Source: Calothrix sp. PCC 6303
Lineage (GTDB): Bacteria; Cyanobacteriota; Cyanobacteriia; Cyanobacteriales; Nostocaceae
Length of the DNA: 64,000 nt
Assembly (NCBI RefSeq): GCF_000317435.1
Contig: NC_019751.1
Location: 5,828,001-5,892,000 of the forward strand
Reading direction: 5' to 3'
Below, piece after piece: positions 16,550 to 24,840 of the stretch. The notes beneath the pieces were generated by a model. The model was not told the DNA's origin, did not search any database, and saw only the letters and a program-made list of their open reading frames with translations. The position numbers were made by a program, and so were the translations under genes. Position 1 is the first letter of the stretch. Each line of letters begins with the position of its first letter.

Positions 16550-16572
16550 TTAGGCATCATAATGATGCCTAA
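16550..16572. promoter_or_regulatory. Perfect 11-bp inverted repeat upstream of sdhB
   Basis: TTAGGCATCAT and ATGATGCCTAA flank a single A. It lies 140 bp before the sdhB start. It could be an operator, or the terminator hairpin of the decayed gene upstream; there is no T-run immediately after it. Confidence 0.4.
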
Positions 16573-16713
16573 GTCAAAAATGGCTTTTCGGCTCAAGCCT
16601 AGAATAACTTCTTTGCTTTAGTGTGTTAATGGTGTCAATTTATCTCGTTATGTCGTCAGTTTACTTGACTGGCTAATTTTTCATAAGTAGCAGTAAAAAA
16701 TTTGGTTTTAGTT

Positions 16714-17715
16714 ATGGAAGTTATTTTTAAAATTCTTCGTCAAGCAGAAAAATCCTGTGCATCAGTACAAAATTACCGCTTAGATGTTGAAGCTGGTAAC
16801 ACAATCCTTGATTGTCTAAATCAAATTAAGTGGGAACAGGATGGAACTTTAGCGTTTCGGAAAAATTGCCGGAATACAATTTGTGGTAGTTGTGCAATCC
16901 GGATTAACGGACGTTCGGCTTTAGCTTGTAAAGAAAATGTTGGCAGTGAGATTATTTTTGCCGGACAAAACGGCAAAAATGCTAAAGAAAATACTATCCC
17001 AGAAATTACTATTGCTCCCCTTGGCAACATGCCTGTGATTAAGGATTTGGTGGTGGATATGAGTAGTTTTTGGGATAATTTGGAAGCAGTTATGCCTTAT
17101 GTAAGTACTGCTGGGAGGCAGGTTCCCGAACGTGAATTCTTGCAGACACAAGAAGAGCGATCGCGTTTAGACCAAACTGGTAACTGTATCATGTGTGGGG
17201 CTTGTTATTCTGAGTGTAATGCTCGTGAGGTGAATCCCAATTTTGCCGGACCCCATGCATTGGCAAAAGCTTCGCGGATGGTTTTAGATTCCCGCGACAA
17301 TCAAACTGAAAACCGTTTGGAAAAATATAATCAAGGAACTGATGGGGTTTGGGGTTGTACCCGTTGTTATTATTGCAACTCAGTTTGTCCGATGGAAGTG
17401 GCTCCCATGGATCAAATTACCAAGATTAAGCAAGAAATTTTAGATCGTAAACAAGCTGATGATAGCCGTTCGATTCGTCACCGTAAAGTTTTAATTGAAC
17501 TAGTTAAGGAAGGTGGCTGGGTAGATGAGCGGCAATTTGGTTTAAAAGTAGTGGGTAATTCTTTTAAAGATCTCAAAGGTTTACTGAGTATCGCTCCCTT
17601 GGGAATCAAGATGCTAACTCGCGGCAAATTTCCCATGAAGTTCGAGCCTTCCCAGGGTACAGCCCAAGTGCGATCGCTTATTGAAGCCGTTCAAGCAGAA
17701 GAAAAAAAGGGGTAA
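16714..17715 (+). CDS. sdhB: Succinate dehydrogenase/fumarate reductase iron-sulfur subunit
   Basis: SdhB passes electrons from the flavoprotein subunit towards plastoquinone in the thylakoid. The ATG at 16714 (MEVIFKILRQ) is preferred to the TTG at 16702. The ferredoxin-like N-terminal domain carries the [2Fe-2S] ligands Cys52, Cys57, Cys60 and Cys72 (CRNTICGSC...C). The C-terminal domain has CIMCGACYSEC and CTRCYYCNSVCP for the [4Fe-4S] and [3Fe-4S] centres. The protein has 333 residues, longer than proteobacterial SdhB (about 240), with a C-terminal extension usual in cyanobacteria. No sdhA is adjacent, as is common in this phylum. Confidence 0.92.
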   Translation: MEVIFKILRQAEKSCASVQNYRLDVEAGNTILDCLNQIKWEQDGTLAFRKNCRNTICGSCAIRINGRSALACKENVGSEIIFAGQNGKNAKENTIPEITIAPLGNMPVIKDLVVDMSSFWDNLEAVMPYVSTAGRQVPEREFLQTQEERSRLDQTGNCIMCGACYSECNAREVNPNFAGPHALAKASRMVLDSRDNQTENRLEKYNQGTDGVWGCTRCYYCNSVCPMEVAPMDQITKIKQEILDRKQADDSRSIRHRKVLIELVKEGGWVDERQFGLKVVGNSFKDLKGLLSIAPLGIKMLTRGKFPMKFEPSQGTAQVRSLIEAVQAEEKKG

Positions 17716-17736
17716 GAAGAAAAGGGGGAAAATAAC

Positions 17737-18261
17737 TTATCTTGGATCTTGGGGAATATCTAATTGTCTTCCTGAAACCTCATAAACCAAAACATCCCAC
17801 TGTCCGTTAACCGTGGTTTCAAAAGCAATGCGACTACCGTCTGCGCTGATAGTGGGGTTGCGGACTTCTGCTGGCAAATTTGCCGTTAGATTCCGTGATT
17901 GCCGAGTTTGGCGATCAAATAAAAAAATTGCCGAACGACCTTGACGGGATGCGGCAAAAACAACATAGCGACCATTATCCGAGACACTGGGGTGAGATGC
18001 GATCGCGTCATAGGAATTTAGCCCTGGTAGATCCACCAAGTTTCGAGTCACAGTATCAAAAAGATATACATCTTGGGTACCTCGACGGTCAGTTGTATAA
18101 ATAATATACCGACCAGATATTTGGGGATTTAACTCCGAAGCCGAACTATTAAGGCTTCTGCCACCTGGATCAAAAGGATAACTGAGTATTCGAGGGTAGC
18201 CAACACAACCACTTAGTAAACTCAAACTTGCTAATACTGGTATAAACAGTTCTTTAGTCAT
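17737..18261 (-). CDS. TolB-like beta-propeller lipoprotein (copy 1)
   Basis: The 174-residue protein starts at ATG 18261 (MTKELFIPVLASLSLLSGC), chosen over an upstream in-frame ATG at 18276 because it gives a clean lipoprotein signal with lipobox LLSGC. The mature part holds three WD40-like TolB/PD40 blades: NPQISGRYIIYTTDRRGTQDVYLFD, HPSVSDNGRYVVFAAS and NPTISADGSRIAFETT. With only three blades it cannot form a closed propeller alone and might pair with another protein. The neighbouring gene at 18334-18900 is a clear paralogue, so the pair arose by tandem duplication. Function unknown. Confidence 0.8.
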   Translation of the reverse strand: MTKELFIPVLASLSLLSGCVGYPRILSYPFDPGGRSLNSSASELNPQISGRYIIYTTDRRGTQDVYLFDTVTRNLVDLPGLNSYDAIASHPSVSDNGRYVVFAASRQGRSAIFLFDRQTRQSRNLTANLPAEVRNPTISADGSRIAFETTVNGQWDVLVYEVSGRQLDIPQDPR

Positions 18262-18277
18262 TTTTCTCTCCTTCACT

Positions 18278-18328
18278 CCCCCTGCCTCCCCTGCTTCCCC
18301 TGCTTCCCCTGCCTCCCCTGCTCCCTAC
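18278..18328. repeat. Tandem 10-bp repeat (CCCCTGCTTC type)
   Basis: About five copies of CCCCTGCYTC fill the gap between the two paralogous lipoprotein genes. Such C-rich intergenic micro-repeats are common in Nostocales spacers. Confidence 0.75.
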
Positions 18329-18333
18329 CTCTT

Positions 18334-18900
18334 CTAATTCCCCGGTGGTTGAGAAACTGTTGCACCATTGGGTATATCCAACTCAATACCAGGACCCCGA
18401 TCCAGTACTTCCACATCCCACTGACCTCGAATAGTGGTTTCAAATACGACATAGCGCCCATCGGGACTAATAGCAGGATTACGTACCCAACCCCGATAAA
18501 TGGGGGTGAGAATTTGAGATTGTTGGGATGCTCGGTCATAAAGCGCCACAACAGGTCTACCTTGGTCGCTGGTAATGTAGGCGATGTAGCGCCCGGTGTA
18601 GCTCAAGCTAGGACTCTCAACAACAGTATCGGGGCGATTTAGACGCGGAGTGCTGACAAATTTTTGTTGTTGTAAATCGTATACCAAGGCTTGATGGTAG
18701 CCATTACGGTTGGAAACAAACGCCAAAAAACGACCATTACCACTTAAGGCAGGTTGTTCCTCAGTGTAGCGGCTGTTGAGGGAAGTGGGACCAGCGGGGA
18801 TATTTTCTCCCCCACAACCAAAAAGCAAGTTCACTAATCCAAAAAGAAGACTCCAACGTAAAGATTTGTGGAGCCGGAATATAGGTGTAGTTTTTTTCAC
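18334..18900 (-). CDS. TolB-like beta-propeller lipoprotein (copy 2)
   Basis: The 188-residue protein begins MKKTTPIFRLHKSLRWSLLF and has lipobox LLFGC (about residues 25-29), so it should be lipid-anchored. Three PD40-like blades follow: QPALSGNGRFLAFVSNRNG, SPSLSYTGRYIAYITSDQG and NPAISPDGRYVVFETTIRG. Its end QWDVEVLDRGPGIELDIP mirrors the QWDVLVYEVSGRQLDIP of its downstream neighbour, showing common origin. The two genes are 70 bp apart and probably co-transcribed. The surface location and ligand are unknown. Confidence 0.8.
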   Translation of the reverse strand: MKKTTPIFRLHKSLRWSLLFGLVNLLFGCGGENIPAGPTSLNSRYTEEQPALSGNGRFLAFVSNRNGYHQALVYDLQQQKFVSTPRLNRPDTVVESPSLSYTGRYIAYITSDQGRPVVALYDRASQQSQILTPIYRGWVRNPAISPDGRYVVFETTIRGQWDVEVLDRGPGIELDIPNGATVSQPPGN

Positions 18901-18937
18901 CTTAACTATTGATGTCGCTTAATTAACGACCTGTACA

Positions 18938-19969
18938 TTAAGTAATTGGGGTATCATCGTCAAAATTGATCGGATTTCTCGGCTCTTCATCACGATCAAT
19001 GGGTTTGTAGTCAACATAGTCTGTCGTGGGAATCATCTCATCATCGTTTATGCGATCGCTTCGCCCGCCATAGGCATCCCGTTTTGGTGCGGAATCACTC
19101 GCCGGACGACGACGCTTAGGTTTGGGTGTAACCTGAACATCATCTTCGTACATTGATGGACGTTGTGAAGACACTGAAGGCTCTGAAGAACTATCTTTAC
19201 GTCGCCGAGAACGCTTTTCTTCACGATTACCAGAGTTTTCCCAATCATCTTCAATCGGTTTACTGGGAGTTCCCCAATCTTCTTCATCAGATCTTTCTGG
19301 ATTCCGACTGCTAGGACGGGAAGCACCACGACGACTAGAACCACGAGAAGCTGTTTCAGAACGGTCACTATTATTAGTATTGCTACTAGTATTACGGCGA
19401 GATGAACGATTTACGGGTGCATCATCGTCGTAGTAACTATCATCACGAGTCTCACGATTGCTGCGGGAAGAACGATTTTCTCGACTTTCGGTAATTCGAC
19501 GCTGGGGTCTACCATCCTCATCATCTTCATAGTAGGGTAGAGACTCATAATCAGCATCCATCCGTTCTGCTTGATAAGGTCGTCTGTTATTACCGCCATA
19601 TCGATAATCGTCACTTACCCGACGCTCACGATCCACGATTGGTGTATCACGTTTAGCTTGTTCGGTGGCGATCTTTCGCAAACGGATACTATCGTAAGCG
19701 AAAAAAACAGTAGAGCCAACTAGCAATAACTGACTAAACTGCAAAATTGGATCGAGTCGCCAACCTTGGAAAATCAGAATAAAACCACAAAGTAAGCCTA
19801 CTGCGGCGAAAAATATATCATAATCCCGCGCTAACTCTGGTTTGACGCTACGCAAAAAATAAAGACCCGCTCCAGCTACAGCCAGGAAAATCCCTAAAAA
19901 CGACGCTGGAGTTGCTCCCACATTTATCTGAGCCAGAACACTGGCTGAGTTCAGCCCAAAAATCACCAT
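18938..19969 (-). CDS. ycf66: Ycf66 family protein
   Basis: The N-terminal 95 residues form the Ycf66 domain with about three or four membrane helices (LGIFLAVAGAGLYFLRSVKPELARDYD, IFFAAVGLLCGFILIFQGWRLDPILQF, LLLVGSTVFFAYDSIRLR). The remaining 245 residues are disordered and rich in Arg, Ser, Asp and Glu. Ycf66 is found in cyanobacteria and early plastids; function unknown, possibly photosynthetic. Its neighbour psbX, 375 bp upstream on the same strand, fits a thylakoid role; this adjacency recurs in cyanobacteria as I recall. Confidence 0.88.
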   Translation of the reverse strand: MVIFGLNSASVLAQINVGATPASFLGIFLAVAGAGLYFLRSVKPELARDYDIFFAAVGLLCGFILIFQGWRLDPILQFSQLLLVGSTVFFAYDSIRLRKIATEQAKRDTPIVDRERRVSDDYRYGGNNRRPYQAERMDADYESLPYYEDDEDGRPQRRITESRENRSSRSNRETRDDSYYDDDAPVNRSSRRNTSSNTNNSDRSETASRGSSRRGASRPSSRNPERSDEEDWGTPSKPIEDDWENSGNREEKRSRRRKDSSSEPSVSSQRPSMYEDDVQVTPKPKRRRPASDSAPKRDAYGGRSDRINDDEMIPTTDYVDYKPIDRDEEPRNPINFDDDTPIT

Positions 19970-20344
19970 TATTCTTATCCCAATATCAAATATATGTTAG
20001 CGACTCGGAATTTCAATCTCTACTGTAACTAGACACAATAACATTAAAGCTTCAGGGTAATACAACATAGTCTGCTGGAAAATTACCCAAAATTAGCACC
20101 AACATCTTTGAATTAAGTTTAACTTAGCTTTTGCCAAATGATTTTTTACAAACTGAAGTTCATAAACAATATTAAAGCTTCAAAGCAGTATCAAGTGCTT
20201 TGAAGCCATAAACTTAGAAAAGATTCTGTACTGCTTACCGACATCACAATATAAAGCCGTCGTAGAAGGACGTGGCTCTAAACCCAGTTTTTCGGTAAAA
20301 AGTTTGCCGAATTTGGAAATCCTAGCAAACTCTTGCCCAGAAAA
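19970..20344. other. Spacer between psbX and ycf66
   Basis: About 375 bp, AT-rich, no ORF recognised. It probably contains the ycf66 promoter or the psbX terminator. Confidence 0.4.
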
Positions 20345-20464
20345 CTAACCGCGCTGGATTTTGTCTTTTTGACTGACAAAAATCAAGAACACAGTAGCGG
20401 GGATAACTACAATCGCAGTACCTGCAACCAAACTCAAAAGAAAATTTGCTAAAGAAGGTGTCAT
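20345..20464 (-). CDS. psbX: Photosystem II protein PsbX
   Basis: A 39-residue single-helix protein of photosystem II, found near cytochrome b559 and the QB/QC plastoquinone channel. The sequence starts MTPSLANFLLSLVAGTAI, continues as one hydrophobic helix (VVIPATVFLIFVSQ) and ends KDKIQRG, matching PsbX end to end. The start is ATG at 20462-20464 and the stop lies at 20345-20347. The gene is too short for routine ORF calls. Ycf66 lies downstream on the same strand. Confidence 0.93.
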   Translation of the reverse strand: MTPSLANFLLSLVAGTAIVVIPATVFLIFVSQKDKIQRG

Positions 20465-21199
20465 TTTTTTCAACCTTTGTTTACATACTTTATTTTAATT
20501 CTAATAGTCTATTACATGCTTGAAAAGCAAGTATTTAATGTAAAAGCATAGTTTAATAATGCTTTTACCTGGGTGCTGAATTCAAGTCGCCTACAGGTAA
20601 AATGTAAATACCCCTTAACAAAGCTTAAAGTTTTGCTGATTTTTGTGAGTCAATCCTGAATACCAGACTGTATTTAGGCTATCAGAACCCCAACTTATTC
20701 AACAAAGTCTGGTGGTTTGATTCCCCTGTCTCTAGAGACAGCTTTCTTACAAAGTTAAGTGGAGGCAAAGCCTAGGCTGTTGATTCTGTGCTTTTTCAGA
20801 GTTAAAAGTTCACGCAATATCTGTGACATAACTTGTTCCTTGTTTCTGGCAAGAAATACAGAGTTGGAAGAACACCTTCTTCAGTCAGTATATGAGGTGG
20901 AGCCTCAAGCTCAGGGTTCACAGGCAGAGCCTAGAAACCAGTCGATGACACAAAAATTGTATGCATAAAAAGCCTGAAAGTCATATCAAACTTTACAGCC
21001 TAGTCAAAGCCCCCCTTACTTTGCGGTGTTTTGTCTGGGGTGGCAGGTTTGCTTCTGTCGGATGACCCCGCGAAGCTGCCTTGTAAAATCTCCGTCACAA
21101 AACTTATTGGGGCAATTCGCAGCGGGGCGTAGCCCATTGCGACTTGTTTTAAGACTTTAATTCAATCTGTGAAATTTCGATCTAAATCACTACTACATC
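20465..21199. other. Spacer with a hairpin repeat, no genes
   Basis: 735 bp separating the minus-strand psbX from the plus-strand YggT gene, hence containing both promoters. The frame 20759-20968 has unusual composition and no family resemblance. The structured repeat at 21042-21080 is the only clear element. Confidence 0.45.
21042..21080 (+). repeat. Hairpin repeat with GTCGGATGAC loop, copy 1
   Basis: GGCAG...CTTC pairs with GAAG/CTGCC around the loop GTCGGATGAC, and CTTGT follows. A second copy at 40016-40053 keeps the loop but has different stem bases that still pair. Confidence 0.55.
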
Positions 21200-21493
21200 A
21201 TGACTACACTTGCAGCAACAAACTTAACTCTCGGTATTTTACTGGGATTGATGATATTTTTATTTATTTTCCGGATTATCTTGACTTGGTATCCCCAAGT
21301 TGACTTGAGGCGTTTGCCATTTAGTTTAATTGCTTTCCCCACAGAAATTTTTTTGATTCCTACAAGAAAAATTATCCCACCCTTGGGAGGTGTGGATATT
21401 TCCCCAATAATTTGGGTGGGAATTATGAGTTTGATCAGAGAAGTTTTGTTAGGTCAACAGGGATTACTAACAATGATGATGTCGAGGGTGTGA
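21200..21493 (+). CDS. YggT family membrane protein
   Basis: A 97-residue integral membrane protein with two hydrophobic segments (LTLGILLGLMIFLFIFRIILTWYP and PIIWVGIMSLIREVLLG). The YggT signature is FRIILTWYPQVDL, then FPTEIFLIPTRKIIPPLGGVDISPI. Plant relatives (CCB3/YLMG) act in cytochrome b6f haem attachment or nucleoid distribution; the cyanobacterial role is not settled. The ATG at 21200 is the only good start. It converges on accC across a bidirectional terminator. Confidence 0.88.
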   Translation: MTTLAATNLTLGILLGLMIFLFIFRIILTWYPQVDLRRLPFSLIAFPTEIFLIPTRKIIPPLGGVDISPIIWVGIMSLIREVLLGQQGLLTMMMSRV

Positions 21494-21515
21494 GGAAAAT
21501 CCTTGCAAAGGTTAG

Positions 21516-21562
21516 AAAAGTAGGAGATATCCTAGATTGAGATTAAATATCCCCTACTTTTT
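21516..21562. terminator. Bidirectional terminator between YggT gene and accC
   Basis: AAAAGTAGG-GATAT (21516-21530) pairs with ATATC-CCTACTTTT (21548-21562), with one mismatch. The A-run on the left and T-run on the right serve both convergent genes. Confidence 0.8.
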
Positions 21563-21592
21563 CTACTCAAAAACTTGTAAAACCTGTTTTCA

Positions 21593-22951
21593 TTAGTTTT
21601 TCACCACTCCATCATTCATTTCCTGAATAAAACTGGTGTACACCTTGCCTTGCAAAAACTGAGGGGTTTCCATAATCTTTTGATGAAAGCCAATGGTGGT
21701 GTGTAGTCCAGTGATGGCACATTCCCTTAAGGCACGTTTCATCCGATTGATCGCAGTGGGACGATCTGGTGCCCAAACTATGAGTTTGCCAATGAGGGAA
21801 TCGTAGTATGGGGGAATCATGTAGTCGGTGTAAACATGGGAATCAATTCTTACACCTGGTCCTCCGGGTGGGAGGTAGCCGCTGATTCTACCTGGTGCGG
21901 GGCGAAAGTCGTGATCAGGATCTTCGGCGTTGATACGGCACTCGATTGCATGTCCCCGTAATACTACTTGGTCTTGAGTGAGGGATAATCTTTCACCTTG
22001 AGCAATCCGGATTTGTTCGGCAACTAAGTCAACTCCGGTGATCATTTCTGTGACTGGGTGTTCTACTTGGATTCGGGTATTCATTTCCATAAAGTAGAAA
22101 TGTCCGGATTTATCTAAGAGAAATTCAATGGTTCCGGCACCGCTATAGCCGATAAATTGGGCTGCTTTGACGGCAGCTTGCCCCATTTTTTCCCTCAATT
22201 CGGGGTCAAGGGCAGGACTGGGGGCTTCTTCTAGTAGTTTTTGGTTGCGACGTTGAATGGAACAGTCGCGTTCACCTAGGTGAATCACATTTCCGTAGTT
22301 ATCGGCGAGGATTTGAAATTCGATGTGGCGTGGACGTTCGATGAATTTCTCCATGTAAACACCACCATTGCCAAAAGCAGCTTCGGCTTCTCCCCGTGCT
22401 GCTAAAAATAACTTGACAAATTCATCTTCTGAGCGTACCAAACGCATACCCCGTCCACCACCTCCGGCGGTGGCTTTGATCATAACTGGGTATCCCATCT
22501 TGTTAGCGATCGCTAAACCTTCAGATTCGCATTCTAGCAAGCCATCACTACCAGGAACTGTGGGTACTCCAGCCCGCTTCATCGTATCTTTGGCTGTCGA
22601 TTTATCACCCATTTGGCGAATAGAATCTGGTGATGGTCCAATAAAGGCTATTTGATGATCGGCACAAATTTCGGCAAATTTGGCATTCTCCGACAAGAAA
22701 CCATAGCCGGGATGAATGGCGCTTGCTCCCCTAGTTAGGGCAGCGGCGATAATGTTGGGGATATTTAAATAGCTTTTACTACTAGCCGCTTCCCCGATAC
22801 AAACCGCCTCATCGGCAAGCTGGACATGCAGGGCATTTCGATCGACAGTTGAGTGGACGGCAATCGTGGCAATCCCCATCTCTTCACAAGCACGGAGGAC
22901 ACGCAGTGCTATTTCTCCCCGATTGGCAATTAAAATTTTGTCAAACTTCAT
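21593..22951 (-). CDS. accC: Biotin carboxylase subunit of acetyl-CoA carboxylase
   Basis: AccC carboxylates biotin on AccB, the first committed step of fatty-acid synthesis. At 452 residues it is full length. Motifs are [20 protein letters not shown] (residues 5-24), [10 protein letters not shown] (about 80-90), the ATP-grasp glycine loop [14 protein letters not shown] (about 159-172), [13 protein letters not shown], the catalytic [14 protein letters not shown] (about 286-299), and [13 protein letters not shown]. It is not adjacent to accB. The ATG at 22951 is the conserved start. Confidence 0.97.
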   Translation of the reverse strand: MKFDKILIANRGEIALRVLRACEEMGIATIAVHSTVDRNALHVQLADEAVCIGEAASSKSYLNIPNIIAAALTRGASAIHPGYGFLSENAKFAEICADHQIAFIGPSPDSIRQMGDKSTAKDTMKRAGVPTVPGSDGLLECESEGLAIANKMGYPVMIKATAGGGGRGMRLVRSEDEFVKLFLAARGEAEAAFGNGGVYMEKFIERPRHIEFQILADNYGNVIHLGERDCSIQRRNQKLLEEAPSPALDPELREKMGQAAVKAAQFIGYSGAGTIEFLLDKSGHFYFMEMNTRIQVEHPVTEMITGVDLVAEQIRIAQGERLSLTQDQVVLRGHAIECRINAEDPDHDFRPAPGRISGYLPPGGPGVRIDSHVYTDYMIPPYYDSLIGKLIVWAPDRPTAINRMKRALRECAITGLHTTIGFHQKIMETPQFLQGKVYTSFIQEMNDGVVKN

Positions 22952-23421
22952 TTTCTAGCTACGACATTAGTCTAAATAGATATAAGTATTCCGCTCTGTT
23001 ATTATCGCAACCAGCGGATCTGGCTTGTTGCCTTCTTGGGTGTTATTAACTCGATTTGCAACATTACTGTGGCGCATCTTGTTTATTTTTCGTAATCCTG
23101 CTTATCGTGCTCCAACAGGCAGGAATTTTCTATTAGCCTGATATCAGCATTCAACGAAGAGGCAGGGGACAGGGACGGGCAGGGGGAGACGACCCCCTCT
23201 ACCTGTTGGGGAATGGAACTAAACATGGGTCTGGGTCTCCCACTTCTGCTAAGTCGTTTTCGCCCAAGTAGGTTTGAATCCCCCTTGCTCCCTTGCTTCT
23301 TTTTCAAGTGATTCGTGGATTTGCACGCCTAATCTTGTTTTGAAGTGATTTTATTGAGCCTAAATATTAGATTACTATATTTAAATCCGTTATGATGTGA
23401 TATAATTATGGAGAAATGCCT
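22952..23421. other. Spacer upstream of accC and tRNA-Leu
   Basis: 470 bp without a credible gene. A TATAAT at 23401-23406 lies 15 bp before the tRNA and may be its -10 box. Confidence 0.4.
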
Positions 23422-23503
23422 GCGGATGTGGCGGAATTGGTATACGCGCACGCTTGAGGTGCGTGTGGGCTTGCCCTTGCGAGTTCGAGTCTCGCCATCC
23501 GCA
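23422..23503 (+). tRNA. trnL-GAG: tRNA-Leu (anticodon GAG)
   Basis: The acceptor stem GCGGATG (23422-23428) pairs with CATCCGC (23496-23502), with discriminator A at 23503. The D-arm contains GGCGGAATTGG. The anticodon stem CACGC/GCGTG frames the loop TTGAGGT, giving anticodon GAG, which reads CUC/CUU. A long class II variable arm (TGGGCTTGCCC) and the T-loop TTCGAGT complete a leucine tRNA. CCA is not encoded. Confidence 0.95.
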
Positions 23504-24086
23504 TTTCAAAATAATTGATGATCATCAATATTGATGCTTAATCTTACAGCTAGCTATTTGATGCGATTCCTCAGTGACACAACTTAGCTACGTTGTAAGT
23601 AAGAGATTAAATACATCAAGAAATAAATACCCGAAGTTAAATTTTTGCCGAAAATTCTCCGTAAGCCTCATTTTTAGCGGGTTAATCAAACGCGTGTTTT
23701 TTACAACAAAAATAGTACATTGGTTCGCACTGAAAGGGTTGGGTCTGAATTCCCGTCCCAGAACATCCCTAGGGACTTCCAATTAAATAATATACCGATA
23801 TACTAATCAGACTTTACCGTTTTATACTGGATTCACAGTTTTTATCTGGTAGTTTATTTTGGCGCTAGTCCCCTACTGCCTTCTTCAATGAAGTTGATGG
23901 TGTCAGTTTCCATTCCGCCAAACTTTGCAGCATCCCAATCTTTTCGGATAACATGCCCAAACCATGAAGATATTTTTATTTTCTGGAAGTCCCTTACTTG
24001 GAAGAATGTCAGAATTGATATGCAAAATCCGCACTCACCACTGTTTTTATGCTTTCATAGAAATAGGTGAACTTTTGTAAATAACC
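23504..24086. other. Spacer between tRNA-Leu and chorismate lyase
   Basis: 580 bp holding the MITE-like element at 23771-23874. Overlapping ORFs on both strands (23574-23786) have no family resemblance and look accidental. Confidence 0.45.
23771..23874 (+). mobile_element. MITE-like element, copy A (about 104 bp)
   Basis: The sequence begins AGGGACTT and ends CTAGTCCCCT, short terminal inverted repeats, with TA directly outside the left end and at the right end. Its reverse complement matches 41842-41944 with about ten differences over 100 bp. There is no coding capacity, so it would need a transposase supplied in trans; the TA flanks suggest an IS630/Tc1-like source. Confidence 0.7.
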
Positions 24087-24707
24087 TTGACTGTAACTTT
24101 TACTCCAAGCAACAACTTAGCACTACCAACCGGGTGGCATCGCTTAAATCCAATTTGGCAAGGAACCGAAGAAGATGTTCAAAAAGGCTTGCCCCACAAT
24201 CGATTAGCACCACCGTGGCAAATATTATTATTGGGTGATGGTTCACCAACACGGCACTTACAGCTACTGACGGGTGAACCGACAGAAGTAGATGTAATTG
24301 ATATGTCGTTGATTGGTGAGGATACAGACTCAGCACCGGATTTGATCCAAGCTGTACCGGGACCACGTTTGAGAAGACAGGTATGGTTAAAAACGGCTTC
24401 TGGACAGCGTTTAGCCTATGCTACTTCCTGGTGGGAAGCTTCCCATGTTGATGAATATTTACAAAACCGTTCTTTACCAATTTGGGCTAGTTTAGCTAGG
24501 TTGCGAACAGAACTGTATCGGGATGTTCGAGGTATTTATTACGGTAACTCGGAAGCTTTAAAGATCGGTTTTGATACTGATGGTTTGTTTTGGGGTCGCC
24601 ATTACTTATTTTGGCATCATGGGCAACCATTAACGCTAATTTATGAGGTTTTTTCACCTTATTTAACAAGATATTTGGGACCAACTGAAATAGGGAATAG
24701 TCAATAG
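24087..24707 (+). CDS. Chorismate lyase (Ycf21/DUF98 type)
   Basis: Cyanobacterial chorismate lyases of this family make 4-hydroxybenzoate, the ring precursor of plastoquinone. The 206-residue protein starts at TTG 24087, since no ATG or GTG precedes the conserved region. Family landmarks include LPTGWHRLNPIWQG, the LLLGDGSPTRHLQLLTGEPTEVDVI segment (about residues 48-72), RLRRQVWLKTASGQRLAYATSWW (about 95-117) and NRSLPIWASLARLRTELYRDV (about 127-147), resembling the lyase arginine-rich substrate pocket. The TTG start is uncertain by a few codons. It is followed by a DUF3352 gene 133 bp downstream. Confidence 0.82.
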   Translation: MTVTFTPSNNLALPTGWHRLNPIWQGTEEDVQKGLPHNRLAPPWQILLLGDGSPTRHLQLLTGEPTEVDVIDMSLIGEDTDSAPDLIQAVPGPRLRRQVWLKTASGQRLAYATSWWEASHVDEYLQNRSLPIWASLARLRTELYRDVRGIYYGNSEALKIGFDTDGLFWGRHYLFWHHGQPLTLIYEVFSPYLTRYLGPTEIGNSQ

Positions 24708-24840
24708 CAAGTTGGATTAACTGAAAAAGGTGTCAATAATTATGAAAACTTGCTACTTATAGAAGTATCGTGATGAACTGATGTCATCTTTTAGTTGTGA
24801 CTATTAAAGATGGCGATTTTGAGGAAAAGGTAGGATTTTC

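Noticed and set aside
20759-20968. 69-residue ORF upstream of YggT
   Set aside because: No family resemblance; likely spacer sequence.
23574-23786. Overlapping ORFs on both strands in the tRNA-Leu downstream spacer
   Set aside because: Both run into the MITE-like element and show no family features.
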